DNA of 64,000 nt from Micromonospora siamensis (lineage in GTDB: Bacteria > Actinomycetota > Actinomycetes > Mycobacteriales > Micromonosporaceae): NCBI RefSeq assembly GCF_900090305.1, contig NZ_LT607751.1:3782001-3846000 (forward strand). Direction: 5' to 3'. Both the position numbers and the translations under genes were made by a program. The notes beneath the pieces were generated by a model, which saw only the letters and a program-made list of their open reading frames with translations, did not search any database and was not told the DNA's origin. Below are positions 34,519 to 42,400 of this stretch, in pieces. Within the stretch, counting starts at the first letter, position 1, and each line of letters begins with the position of its first letter.

Positions 34519-35586
34519 ATGGGTGACGCGCCACTGCGGGTGGGCTTGCTGGGGTACGGGGTGGCCGGCCGGGTGTTCCACGCCCCGCTGATCGCCGCCA
34601 CCTCCGGGCTGCGGCTGGACGCCGTGGTCACCGCCAACCCGGAACGGCGCGAGCAGGCCCGCCGGGAGCACCCGCAGGCCCGGCTGGTCGACGACGCCGA
34701 CGACCTCTGGGCGCAGGCCGACACGCTGGACCTGGTGGTGGTGGCGACACCGAACGACCAGCACGTGCCGCAGGCCCGGGCGGCGCTGGCGGCCGGCCTG
34801 CCGGTCGTGGTGGACAAGCCGCTCGCCGCCACCGCCGACCAGGGCGCCGACCTGGCCGCCGAGGCCGACCGGCGGGGAGTGCCGCTGACGGTGTTCCAGA
34901 ACCGCCGCTGGGACGGCGACTTCCTGACCGCCCGTCGGCTGGTCGCCGGGGGCGAGCTGGGCCGGGTGGCCCGCTTCGAGTCCCGCTTCGAGCGCTGGCG
35001 GCCGGCGATCAAGCCGGGGTGGCGGGAGAGCGGCAGCCCCGAGCAGGCCGGTGGCGTCCTCTACGACCTCGGCGCCCACCTGATCGACCAGGCGGTGCAG
35101 CTCTTCGGCCCGGTGCGGCGGATCTACGCGGAGGTGGACCGGCGGCGGCCCGACGCCCGGGTCGACGACGACGCGTTCGTGGCGCTCACCCACACCGGTG
35201 GGGTCCGTTCCCACCTGTGGATGAGCGCGGTCGCCGCGCAGCTCGGGCCGCGGCTGCGCATCCTCGGTGACCGGGCCGCCTGGACGACGTACGGGCTGGA
35301 CCCGCAGGAGGCGGCGCTGCGCGACGGCGGGCGGGCCGACGCGCCCGGCTGGGGCGAGGTCTCCCCCGACCGGTACGGCCGGCTCGGCGCCGACGACGAC
35401 CTGCGCCCGGTGCCCACCGAGCCGGGCCGCTACCAGGACTTCTACGCCCAGGTGGCGACCGCGTTGCGCAGCGGCGCCCCGATGCCGGTGGACCCGCGGG
35501 ACGCGGTGGCCACCGTGCGGCTGATCGAACTCGCGCACGCCTCCGCCATCGAGGGGATCACCCTGCCGGTCCCGCCGCCGGAGTGA
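34519..35586 (+). CDS. Gfo/Idh/MocA family oxidoreductase
   Basis: NAD(P)-dependent oxidoreductase of 355 residues acting on a sugar, inositol or related alcohol. The Rossmann motif reads VGLLGYGVAGRVFHAPLIA. VVDKPLAATADQG is the conserved Lys-Pro block, with Asp before Lys where Glu is common. A later QNRRWDGDFLT and a GGVLYDLGAHLIDQA segment give the substrate-side His. The length is typical. It is alone on its strand. Its end lies five bases from the stop of the truncated MFS gene, so the truncation breakpoint abuts this gene. Confidence 0.87.
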   Translation: MGDAPLRVGLLGYGVAGRVFHAPLIAATSGLRLDAVVTANPERREQARREHPQARLVDDADDLWAQADTLDLVVVATPNDQHVPQARAALAAGLPVVVDKPLAATADQGADLAAEADRRGVPLTVFQNRRWDGDFLTARRLVAGGELGRVARFESRFERWRPAIKPGWRESGSPEQAGGVLYDLGAHLIDQAVQLFGPVRRIYAEVDRRRPDARVDDDAFVALTHTGGVRSHLWMSAVAAQLGPRLRILGDRAAWTTYGLDPQEAALRDGGRADAPGWGEVSPDRYGRLGADDDLRPVPTEPGRYQDFYAQVATALRSGAPMPVDPRDAVATVRLIELAHASAIEGITLPVPPPE

Positions 35587-35590
35587 CCGG

Positions 35591-36163
35591 TCAGCCGACC
35601 GGCGCCGGGGCGACCCGGTCGGCGGGGGTGGCGTACGTGCCGGCGTCGACGGCGAACGGGACGGCGGCGGCCACCAGGAAAAGGAACCCGCCCAGCGGAC
35701 CGGCCACCAGGTTCTGCGTCACCTGCGTCCCGCCGCTGAGCCAGCCGTTGGCCCGTTCCAGGCGGGATCGCGGCACCACCGCGGGGACCAACGCCTGGGC
35801 GGCGACCCGGAACACCACCTCGCCGGCGTTGACCACGAACAGCACCGCGTACAACAGGGCGATGCCCGCCCGCCCGGTGAGCAGCGCGACGGCGAGCACA
35901 CCGAGCACCGCCACCCGGGCCCAGTCGATGCCGATCATCAACCACCGCCGGTCGACCCGGTCGGCCAGCACCCCACCGGGCAGCGCGAAGAGCAGCCACG
36001 GCAACCAGGAGACCGCCGCGCCGGCCGAGACGACCAGCGGGTCGTCGGTCCGGGACGCCACGTAGAGCGGCGCGGCCACGGTGGCGAGACCGCTGCCCAG
36101 CGCCGACATGGTGGCTGCGGTCCAGAGTCGGGCGAAGCGCCCGTCGAGCCTTTCCCCCGTCAC
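35591..36163 (-). pseudogene. Truncated MFS transporter (N-terminal half only)
   Basis: A 190-residue remnant of an MFS exporter usually about 400 residues long. The start is normal: FARLWTAATMSALGSGLATVAAPL (in part ARLWTAATMSALGSGLA), then ALPGGVLADRVDRRWLM, the motif A loop. About five to six helices follow. The frame then leaves family-like sequence after VDAGTYA and ends within 12 residues (TPADRVAPAPVG), just where the oppositely oriented oxidoreductase ends. The C-terminal half seems deleted. GTG 36163 is the likely start. A half-transporter with function is unlikely but not excluded. Confidence 0.72.
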
Positions 36164-36357
36164 AGCGGCGGAAGCTACCAGGGGCCGCGCCGCGCGCCGG
36201 CCGAGTTTCGGGTCGGCGCGCGGCTGTCGCACACACTCCCTAAAGCGTCCTAGGAGGGTAGTTGGGTTCGCCTCGATCGGTGGGCGCGGGTCGGCGCCGC
36301 CGAGCCGCGTCGGGACTCGTGGGTCGACGACTGCTGCGGCACAAAGCCCGCGCGAGC

Positions 36358-36397
36358 GTGATACCTCAGGGTCATCAATATGACTCTGAGGTATCAC
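36358..36397. promoter_or_regulatory. 18-base inverted repeat with a 4-base loop
   Basis: The arm GTGATACCTCAGGGTCAT (36358-36375) and the arm ATGACTCTGAGGTATCAC (36380-36397) pair at 17 of 18 positions around caat. It is much less GC-rich than its surroundings. It could be an operator for a regulator encoded elsewhere, a terminator, or a scar of a mobile element; no neighbouring gene decides this. Confidence 0.55.
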
Positions 36398-36673
36398 TCT
36401 CGATCGCCTTCTCATCTCCGCCGCGTCACGACGCTCACCGCCCGCGCCAGCGACGCCGCCCATGCGCGACAACGGCGCTCACCCCTCCACGCCAGCAGCG
36501 CCGACCGCCCACCGCGGGGTCGGCGACCACCGCCCCCGCGACGCCGACCCCACATCCACCACCGACGACGCCCACAGCGCCGACGAGGAGAGCCGAGGAC
36601 ACCGACCGCCGCCCGAGCAGGGCCGGCCGTCCGCGCGCTCGTGAACCCGGCGGCGGGATACCTGGACATGCAA

Positions 36674-36711
36674 CCATCAGGCTGCCTATCCTGCGAAGGG
36701 CAGCCGGATGG
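36674..36711. promoter_or_regulatory. Inverted repeat upstream of the ArsR-SRPBCC gene, likely operator
   Basis: CCATCAGGCTGCC (36674-36686) faces GGCAGCCGGATGG (36699-36711), pairing at 12 of 13 positions across 12 bases. It ends 24 bases before the GTG of the ArsR-type gene. ArsR proteins bind such 12-2-12-like or longer repeats over their own promoter, so autoregulation is likely. GGCTGCC is also directly repeated at 36710-36716. Confidence 0.55.
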
Positions 36712-36734
36712 CTGCCTGAACGAGGTGGTGACAG

Positions 36735-37571
36735 GTGGACGAGGTGTTCCGGGCGCTGGCCGACACCAGCCGGCGCCGGCTGCTGGACAGCCTCAACGTC
36801 CGCAACGGGCAGAGCCTGCGGGAGCTCTGCGCCGGGCTCGACATGACCCGCCAGTCGGTGAGCAAACACCTCGCCGTGCTGGAGGCCGCCGGGCTGGTCA
36901 CCACCAGCCGGCGCGGCCGGGAGAAGCTGCACCACCTCAACGCCGCCCCGATCAACGCCATCGCCGACCGGTGGATCAGCCGGTACGACCGTGAGCGGGC
37001 CCGCGCCCTCGCCGACCTGCAGACCGCATTGGAGGCCCGATCCGTGTCCAGCCCCCGCTTCGTCTACACCACCTACATCCGCACCACACCGCAACGGCTC
37101 TGGGCGGCCCTCACCGAGCCGGCCTTCACCCGTCGGTACTGGGGCGGGGTCGCGCTGCGTTCCGAGTGGACCACCGGCTCCCCCGTGCTCTGGCAGGACG
37201 AGCCGGACGGCGAGTTCCGCGACCTCGGCCAGCGGGTGGTCGTCGCCGAGCCGTACCGGCGGCTGGCGTACACCTGGCACGGGTTCCAGCCCGAGCACGC
37301 CGCCCACTTCGGCTGGTCCGCCGAGGAACTGGCGGCCCGGCTCGGCGAACGCCGCTCCACCGTCACCTTCGCCCTCGCGCCCCACGGGGACGCCGTCCGG
37401 CTCACCGTGACCCACGACGACTTCTCCCCGGACAGCGAGATGTACCGGGCGATCAGTGGTCAGCTCGACGGCAGCGGCGGCTGGCCCGAACTGCTGGCCA
37501 GCCTCAAGACGCTGCTGGAGACCGGCGAACCGCTGCCCGAGCCGGCGCCCGCCGCCACGGCGGGCGCCTGA
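36735..37571 (+). CDS. ArsR-type HTH fused to SRPBCC (AHSA1) domain
   Basis: A 278-residue fusion. Residues 1-95 form an ArsR winged helix with FRALADTSRRRLLDSL, a recognition region MTRQSVSKHLAVLEAAGLV, and the wing SRRGREKLHHLN. Residues about 108-260 form an AHSA1/START-like SRPBCC domain (FVYTTYIRTTPQRLWAALTEP, then RRYWGG and VTFALAP). Such hydrophobic-pocket domains bind small ligands. The fusion suggests a one-component regulator that senses a hydrophobic molecule, or a bifunctional protein replacing the usual two-gene arrangement. There is no Cys pair for metals. It starts at GTG with GAGG upstream, and an inverted repeat precedes it. Confidence 0.85.
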   Translation: MDEVFRALADTSRRRLLDSLNVRNGQSLRELCAGLDMTRQSVSKHLAVLEAAGLVTTSRRGREKLHHLNAAPINAIADRWISRYDRERARALADLQTALEARSVSSPRFVYTTYIRTTPQRLWAALTEPAFTRRYWGGVALRSEWTTGSPVLWQDEPDGEFRDLGQRVVVAEPYRRLAYTWHGFQPEHAAHFGWSAEELAARLGERRSTVTFALAPHGDAVRLTVTHDDFSPDSEMYRAISGQLDGSGGWPELLASLKTLLETGEPLPEPAPAATAGA

Positions 37572-37641
37572 CCCGACGCGCGGCCCCACGGTCCCGGTCC
37601 GCCCGTCGCACCCGGGCCGACCGGGGCGGCGGGCCCACCGG

Positions 37642-38067
37642 TCAGCGGACCGCCGTACGGCGCAACGCGGGGACGAGCAGGCCGGCGGCGAGATGCATCG
37701 CCACCAGGGTGAGCTTCGCGGCCACCCCGACCCCCTCGACCAGCGGCGGGAGCAGCGACACCAGCAGGACTGCCAGCGCCAGCCCGGTCCAGATCGACCG
37801 GGCGCGTCGGGTACGCCGCTCCAGCAGGGCCAGCACCGCCCAACCGGCCAGCCCCACCAGCAGGGTGGTGCCGGCGACGGCACCCGGCCCGACGCTCCGG
37901 TCGGCGCCGCCGGACCGGGCGACCAGGTCCACGCCGGCGAGAGGGACGGCCACCGCCCAGACCGCGACGGTGGCGCAGGTGACGGCGAGGATCGCCAACG
38001 GACGGGCCCGCCGCGGCGGGCGGGTCACGCCGGCGGGGTGCGTGGCGACAGGGTGGACGGTGCTCAT
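37642..38067 (-). CDS. Four-helix membrane protein (DUF6069-like)
   Basis: A 141-residue protein with four predicted membrane helices: LAILAVTCATVAVWAVAVPL, VAGTTLLVGLAGWAVLALLE, SIWTGLALAVLLVSLLPPL and AKLTLVAMHLAAGLLVPAL. The N-terminus is short and basic and the C-terminus ends in RRTAVR. The layout fits the DUF6069 group, frequent beside two-component systems. Here it diverges from a sensor kinase operon and may be its target. GGAGG precedes ATG 38067. No biochemical role is known to me. Confidence 0.75.
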   Translation of the reverse strand: MSTVHPVATHPAGVTRPPRRARPLAILAVTCATVAVWAVAVPLAGVDLVARSGGADRSVGPGAVAGTTLLVGLAGWAVLALLERRTRRARSIWTGLALAVLLVSLLPPLVEGVGVAAKLTLVAMHLAAGLLVPALRRTAVR

Positions 38068-38255
38068 GGCGTACCTCCGGATCGGTCGCGGGCCCGGCCC
38101 GCGACGGTGGCCTCACCGGCACGCTAGGCCCGAGCGGACCCGGTCCGGATCGGGCCGCGGAACGGTTCCGGAGTACGTCCCGCGACCCGGTCCCGCCCGG
38201 ATCTCCGTCTCGCGACCGATGAGCTCACCCCCGGTACGCCTCTAGCATCCGCGGT

Positions 38256-39356
38256 GTGTGCAGATGGCCGAGGTCCCTGGTGCTCCCGCTGATCGACGGC
38301 GGGATCGCCGCCGTGCTGTTCGCCCTGCTGCTGGTCGCCGTGACCGCCGGCGGGCAGCGACCGGACAGCCCGACAGGTGTCGCCCTCGCGGTCGCGCTCT
38401 GCGCCGTGCAGGCCGGCTGCCTGCTGTGGATCCGCCGGCACCCGATCCCGGCCCTGGCGGTGGCGGCGCTCGCCGGCGTGGGGCTGGAGGCGCTCTGCCC
38501 CCAGCTGGGCTGGCTCGGGCAGGTCGCGGTGCCGTTGAGCTACGTCGCCCGGCTGCGACCGCCGCGGGTTTCGCTACCCGCCCTGGGCGTGCTGCTCGCC
38601 CCCACCCCGTGGAAACTGGTCCACGGTGGCTGGCGGGACCTGCTGCTCGCGGTGGCCGGGCTCGGCCTCGGCTGGGCGTTGGGCGAGGTGCAGCGCGGGC
38701 GGGCCGAGCGCTGGCAGGCCCACCGGGCCCGCGCGATCGGCCGGGAGCGGGAACGGATCTCCCGGGAACTGCACGACGTGGTGGCCCACCATGTGGCCGT
38801 CATCGCGGTGCAGGCGGCCGCCGCCGAGGACGTCCTCGACGAGCGCCCCGACCAGGCCCGGGCCGCCCTCGGGTCGATCCAGGACGCGGCCCGGTCCGCG
38901 CTGACCGAACTGCGGGCGATCCTGCACGCCCTGACCGCCGACGCCGGGCCCGACCCGGCCGTCCCACAGCCCCGGCTGACCCAGCTCGACGCGCTCGCCG
39001 ACGCCGTCCGCGCGGCCGGTCTGGAGGTCACCATGGACCGGCCCGGCGGCACCGTCGGGCTGCCCGGTGGGGTGGAGCTGTCCGCGTACCGGATCGTGCA
39101 GGAGGCGCTGACCAACGCCGTGAAACACGGCCACGCCACCCGGGCCGAAGTCAGCGTCCGCTACGACGACGGCGTGCTGCGGGTGGAGGTGGTCAACGAC
39201 GGCCCGGTGGCGCCCGCCCCGCGTACCGCCGAAGGGCACGGCATCCTCGGCATGCGGGAACGGGCCCGGCTGCTCGGTGGCACCCTCGACGCCGGTCCGC
39301 TGGCCGCCGGCGGCTTCCGGGTCAGCGCCCAGATCCCGGTACGGGTGACCCGATGA
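38256..39356 (+). CDS. Sensor histidine kinase (HisKA_3 / NarL-type)
   Basis: Membrane sensor kinase of 366 residues. About four to five helices occupy residues 8-145, with little extracellular loop, so the signal may be membrane-borne. The dimerisation/phosphoacceptor helix reads RISRELHDVVAHHVAVIAVQA with the likely phosphorylated His173. The ATPase domain shows IVQEALTNAVKHG (N box), a VVNDGP G1-like segment and GHGILGMRERARLLGG (G2). It overlaps its response regulator by four bases (ATGA), a typical actinobacterial pair. The start is GTG. Confidence 0.9.
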   Translation: MCRWPRSLVLPLIDGGIAAVLFALLLVAVTAGGQRPDSPTGVALAVALCAVQAGCLLWIRRHPIPALAVAALAGVGLEALCPQLGWLGQVAVPLSYVARLRPPRVSLPALGVLLAPTPWKLVHGGWRDLLLAVAGLGLGWALGEVQRGRAERWQAHRARAIGRERERISRELHDVVAHHVAVIAVQAAAAEDVLDERPDQARAALGSIQDAARSALTELRAILHALTADAGPDPAVPQPRLTQLDALADAVRAAGLEVTMDRPGGTVGLPGGVELSAYRIVQEALTNAVKHGHATRAEVSVRYDDGVLRVEVVNDGPVAPAPRTAEGHGILGMRERARLLGGTLDAGPLAAGGFRVSAQIPVRVTR

Positions 39357-40021
39357 CCGTGAAGGTGGTGGTCGCCGACGACCAGGACCTGATCCGCGCC
39401 GGCCTGCGGATGATCCTCGAGGCCCGACCCGACCTGACCGTGGTCGGGGAGGCCGCCGACGGGCGGGAGGCCGTCGACGTGGTGCGGCGGACCCGGCCCG
39501 ACGTCGTCCTCATGGACATTCGGATGCCCCGGCAGGACGGCATCGCGGCGACCCGCGAACTGGTGGCCGCCGGTGACCCGGCCCGGGTGGTCATCCTGAC
39601 CACCTTCGACCTCGACGAGTACGTCTACGCCGCGCTGCGCGCCGGGGCGAGCGGCTTCCTGCTCAAGGACACCCGTCCCGGCGAACTCGCCGAGGCGGTC
39701 CGGGTGGTGGCCCGCGGCGACGCCCTGCTCGCCCCGGGCGTCACCCGCCGGCTGCTGGACCGGTTCGCCGACCGGCTGCCCGGCGCGGGTACGCCCGCCC
39801 GCCGGCTGGCCGCCCTGACCGCCCGGGAGGTGGAGATCCTCGCCCTGGTCGCCGGAGCGTTGTCCAACGCCGAGATCGCCGCCCGGCTGCACCTGAGCAC
39901 CGCCACGGTGAAGACCCACGTCTCCGCCGTGCTGACCAAGCTGGGCCTGCGGGACCGGGTCCAGGCCGTCGTCCTCGCCTACGAGGTGGGCCTGGTCCGC
40001 CCGGCCCCGCCGGTCGACTGA
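39353..40021 (+). CDS. NarL/LuxR-type response regulator
   Basis: A 222-residue two-domain regulator. The receiver domain begins VKVVVADDQDLIRAGLRMIL with the acidic pair. Asp55 in VVLMDIRMP is the phosphoacceptor, LTTFDLDEY carries the Thr switch, and FLLKDTRP the conserved Lys. The C-terminal LuxR helix-turn-helix is LTAREVEILALVAGALSNAEIAARLHLSTATVKTHV (in part SNAEIAARLHLSTATVKTHV). It is coupled to the kinase upstream. Likely targets include the divergent membrane gene and perhaps the gene at 40053. Confidence 0.93.
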   Translation: MTVKVVVADDQDLIRAGLRMILEARPDLTVVGEAADGREAVDVVRRTRPDVVLMDIRMPRQDGIAATRELVAAGDPARVVILTTFDLDEYVYAALRAGASGFLLKDTRPGELAEAVRVVARGDALLAPGVTRRLLDRFADRLPGAGTPARRLAALTAREVEILALVAGALSNAEIAARLHLSTATVKTHVSAVLTKLGLRDRVQAVVLAYEVGLVRPAPPVD

Positions 40022-40052
40022 CCGCCCCTGCCCCACACCGAACGGAGCCGAG

Positions 40053-40532
40053 ATGAGCACGTTGACCTTGCACCGGACCCACCGTCGATCGTGGGAGCTG
40101 ACCGACGGAGCCACCCCGCGCGGCACGCTGCACGCCGGTCGAGGTCTGGTCCGGGCCGAGGCGACGACCACCGAGGGGAGCTGGGCGCTGCGGTCCCAGG
40201 GGAACCGGCGCTGCCGGATCGTCGCCGGACCGGCCGGAGCCACCGCCGTGGAGCTGGAGCCGCCGCTGGCCCGGCTGGCGGGTCGGGACGCCCCCGCGCA
40301 CTGGTCCGTCGGCCGGGGCTTGCGGCACTACCGGGGTGTCCTGACCGACGGGGACCGGGAGATCTCCGCCCGCACCGTTTCCGGGCGCGCCGGGACCATC
40401 CGGGTGGAGGTGGCCGGCGTGCCGTCCGACCTGCTGGTGGTGACCGTGTGCTTCGCCCTGCTGAGCCGGCGGCACCAGGACCGGATGCGGGCGCTGTGGA
40501 TCGCCGCGATCACCTCGCACGGCCCGCGGTGA
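40053..40532 (+). CDS. Hypothetical protein (159 aa) downstream of the two-component system
   Basis: A mostly beta-strand protein with repeated patterns (SWELTDGATPRGTL, SWALRSQGNRRCRIV, HYRGVLTDGDREISARTVSG). It ends in a hydrophobic helix, DLLVVTVCFALLSRR. This suggests a small beta-barrel with a C-terminal helix, somewhat like LURP/scramblase-type folds, but I cannot confirm that. The ATG has GGAGCCGAG upstream. It lies 31 bases after the response regulator and is probably cotranscribed, so it may be an accessory or output of the system. Confidence 0.7.
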   Translation: MSTLTLHRTHRRSWELTDGATPRGTLHAGRGLVRAEATTTEGSWALRSQGNRRCRIVAGPAGATAVELEPPLARLAGRDAPAHWSVGRGLRHYRGVLTDGDREISARTVSGRAGTIRVEVAGVPSDLLVVTVCFALLSRRHQDRMRALWIAAITSHGPR

Positions 40533-40630
40533 CCGAGGTACACACCCGCTGCCCGGTGACTCCCGGGAGGGAGCGGACCTCCCGTGCCGGAGGGAGTCGC
40601 CGGGTCCTGGCCGCTCCTAGCGTCGTGGGC

Positions 40631-41758
40631 ATGCAGACTCCACGCCCGCACCTCGGCAGCCCGGCCACGGCGGCGGTCGTCGTCGCGCTGGTCACCGCCG
40701 GCATCGGCGCGACCTGGCTGGCCCGGCCGTCGAGCTACCCGTTCGGCGCCGCGGACCGGGTGACCATGTCGGTCACCCACGTGATGCCCGTCGCGGTGGC
40801 CGGCTGGCTGCTGCTGGCGGCCTCGGTGGTGGGGCTGTCCATCGCCGCCCTGGCCGGCCGGCCCACGCCCGGCAACCGGGTGGCCGGTCCACTCGCGACC
40901 GCGCTGGCCGGGTTCTTCGCCCTGGTCATGGCGGACACCTCCCTGATCAGCCTGCTCGGGTACGCCATCGCGCTGGGCGCGCCGGTGGCGGTGACCGCGG
41001 GGATCGTGCTGGCCTGCGTACGCGGTGGGCGGTGGGGACGGTTCGCCGGGGCGGTGCTGCTGCTCGCCACGGTGGCGGTGCTCGCCGGCCCGGTCGACCC
41101 CGGTGTGCTCCTGCGGTTCGCGCGCAACGTGCTGCACGCCTTCGCCGGCTACGGCACCCGGCTGCTCTGGGGGCTGGCCATGGCGGCGGTCGCCGGGGCG
41201 TGGGGTGCGGTCGCGTACCGGCTGCTGCGCGCCGGGCGGACCGGTACGCGCCCCGGGTGGGCCCGACCGGAGCGGGCCCGCCGCTGGGGGCGGGTGGCCA
41301 CGCTCGGGGCGGCCCTGTGCCCGCTGCCGTACGCGTTCGTCCGGTTGACCTGGCTGACCCCGTGGGCGATCGGCCTGGACCGCGACTTCGACGATCCGGC
41401 GGTGCGGTTGCAGGGCGGGTCGCTGGGCTGCGCCGCCCTGCTCGGTGCCGTGCTCACCGTCGGCCTGGTCAGCCGCTGGGGCGAGCGGATCCCCGGCTGG
41501 GTGCCGCTGCTCGGCCACCGGCCGGTGCCGGTCGCCCTGGCGGCGGCGCCGGGCGGTCTGGTGGCGGTGGCGACGTGCGTGGCGGCGCCGGGGCTGCTGC
41601 TGCACGCCGTGGAGACCGACGGGTTCGGGGAGGGGCTGCGGGGCGTCGCGCTCGGGCTGCTGTTCTTTCCGTTCCCGGTGTGGGGCCCGCTGCTCGCCGC
41701 GGCGGTGCTGGCGTACGCGCTGCGACGGCGGCCGGTGGAGGCACCGGTCACCGGGTGA
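40631..41758 (+). CDS. Polytopic membrane protein (375 aa), unknown function
   Basis: A very hydrophobic protein with about nine to ten helices, for example AAVVVALVTAGIGATWL, VAVAGWLLLAASVVGLSIAA and GAPVAVTAGIVLACV. A middle conserved-looking segment CPLPYAFVRLTWLTPWAIGLD and an ASP-Phe-Asp-Asp loop precede two more helices. This architecture is common in uncharacterised actinobacterial membrane proteins. ATG 40631 is used because hydrophobic sequence begins soon after it. A strong terminator follows the stop at 41779-41810. Confidence 0.75.
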   Translation: MQTPRPHLGSPATAAVVVALVTAGIGATWLARPSSYPFGAADRVTMSVTHVMPVAVAGWLLLAASVVGLSIAALAGRPTPGNRVAGPLATALAGFFALVMADTSLISLLGYAIALGAPVAVTAGIVLACVRGGRWGRFAGAVLLLATVAVLAGPVDPGVLLRFARNVLHAFAGYGTRLLWGLAMAAVAGAWGAVAYRLLRAGRTGTRPGWARPERARRWGRVATLGAALCPLPYAFVRLTWLTPWAIGLDRDFDDPAVRLQGGSLGCAALLGAVLTVGLVSRWGERIPGWVPLLGHRPVPVALAAAPGGLVAVATCVAAPGLLLHAVETDGFGEGLRGVALGLLFFPFPVWGPLLAAAVLAYALRRRPVEAPVTG

Positions 41759-41778
41759 ACCGCGGCGCGAACGGGGGT

Positions 41779-41810
41779 CGGCGGCCCGGGCGGTGACGCC
41801 CGGGCCGCCG
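41779..41810. terminator. Strong GC-rich terminator hairpin
   Basis: Fourteen-base arms (41779-41792 and 41797-41810) pair perfectly around gtga. It lies 20 bases beyond the membrane-protein stop and just before the end of the opposing pseudogene, so it can act on both strands. Confidence 0.75.
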
Positions 41811-41824
41811 GTGCGCCGCCGACG

Positions 41825-42130
41825 CTACAACCGGGCGTCGACCTCGTCGATCAGCGGCAGCAGGCCCCGGGAGCCGGTCGCGGCGGCTATCCGCGCCGCC
41901 TAGGCCGCCAGCGCCGTGGCGTCGTCCGGGCGCCCCTCGTCGACGGCGAGACGGGCCAGCCCGACGAGGTTCGCGGCGACGCCGGGCAGGAACCCGACCT
42001 CCCGACGCAGCCTGGTCGACTCCTCCAGCAGGAGCCGGGCCTCGTCCACCCGGCCGGCGGCGTGCGCGGCGAAGCAGAGGTTCCGCAGCGCGTACGAGCA
42101 GTTCAGCTGGTCACGGCGACCTGCGGCCAG
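41825..42130 (-). pseudogene. Decayed TPR fragment of a larger regulator/ATPase
   Basis: About 100 codons of tetratricopeptide-like helices survive: CSYALRNLCFAAHAAGRVDEA, shown in part as YALRNLCFAAHAAGRVDEA, then LLLEESTRLRREVGFLPG and LVGLARLAVDEGRPDDA. The frame is broken by TAG at 41900-41902. It continues in frame for 24 family-like residues (AARIAAATGSRGLLPLIDEV) to a second stop at 41825. The upstream part beyond about 42130 is lost. This looks like the C-terminal remnant of a LuxR/BTAD-type AAA-TPR regulator. The next 270 bases to the gene at 42401 hold only its promoter region. Confidence 0.7.
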
Positions 42131-42400
42131 CCAGCGGCGACGTGGCCGGTTGATGGCCCCGTGTCCGTTTGCGCGCCGCGTCCCCGGCGCGGATCCGACC
42201 GCCCGGTCGGAGGCTCCGTGCCGGCATGTCCGCACCTGCGCGGCGAGGGGGCGGACACCGGACGGCAAAGAGGAATTCTCATTTTCCCTGGGTGGAGGCA
42301 CCAAGCGGCCTAGTGTTGGCCACACCGGTGCTAGTCACGGAGTTGGCCACCCGAACGACGTCCCACGCAGTCAGCGGACGAAAAGTGAGGGAAGACGCGT

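Larger units (their letters stand above)
36164..36734. other. Gene-free 570 bp stretch with two large inverted repeats
   Basis: No frame here looks coding; the open frames are Pro/Arg/His-rich and inconsistent with the window's codon pattern. It contains a near-perfect 18-base inverted repeat at 36358-36397 and a 13-base inverted repeat at 36674-36711 just upstream of the ArsR-SRPBCC gene. A CCTAGG palindrome near 36250 lies close to the truncated MFS start. The middle (about 36430-36660) shows nothing I can interpret. Confidence 0.5.

Noticed and set aside
36262..36994. Protein genes in the stretch before the ArsR-type gene
   Set aside because: The open frames are Arg/Pro/His/Thr-rich low-complexity with no ribosome-binding site. 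Parts encode the operator repeat.
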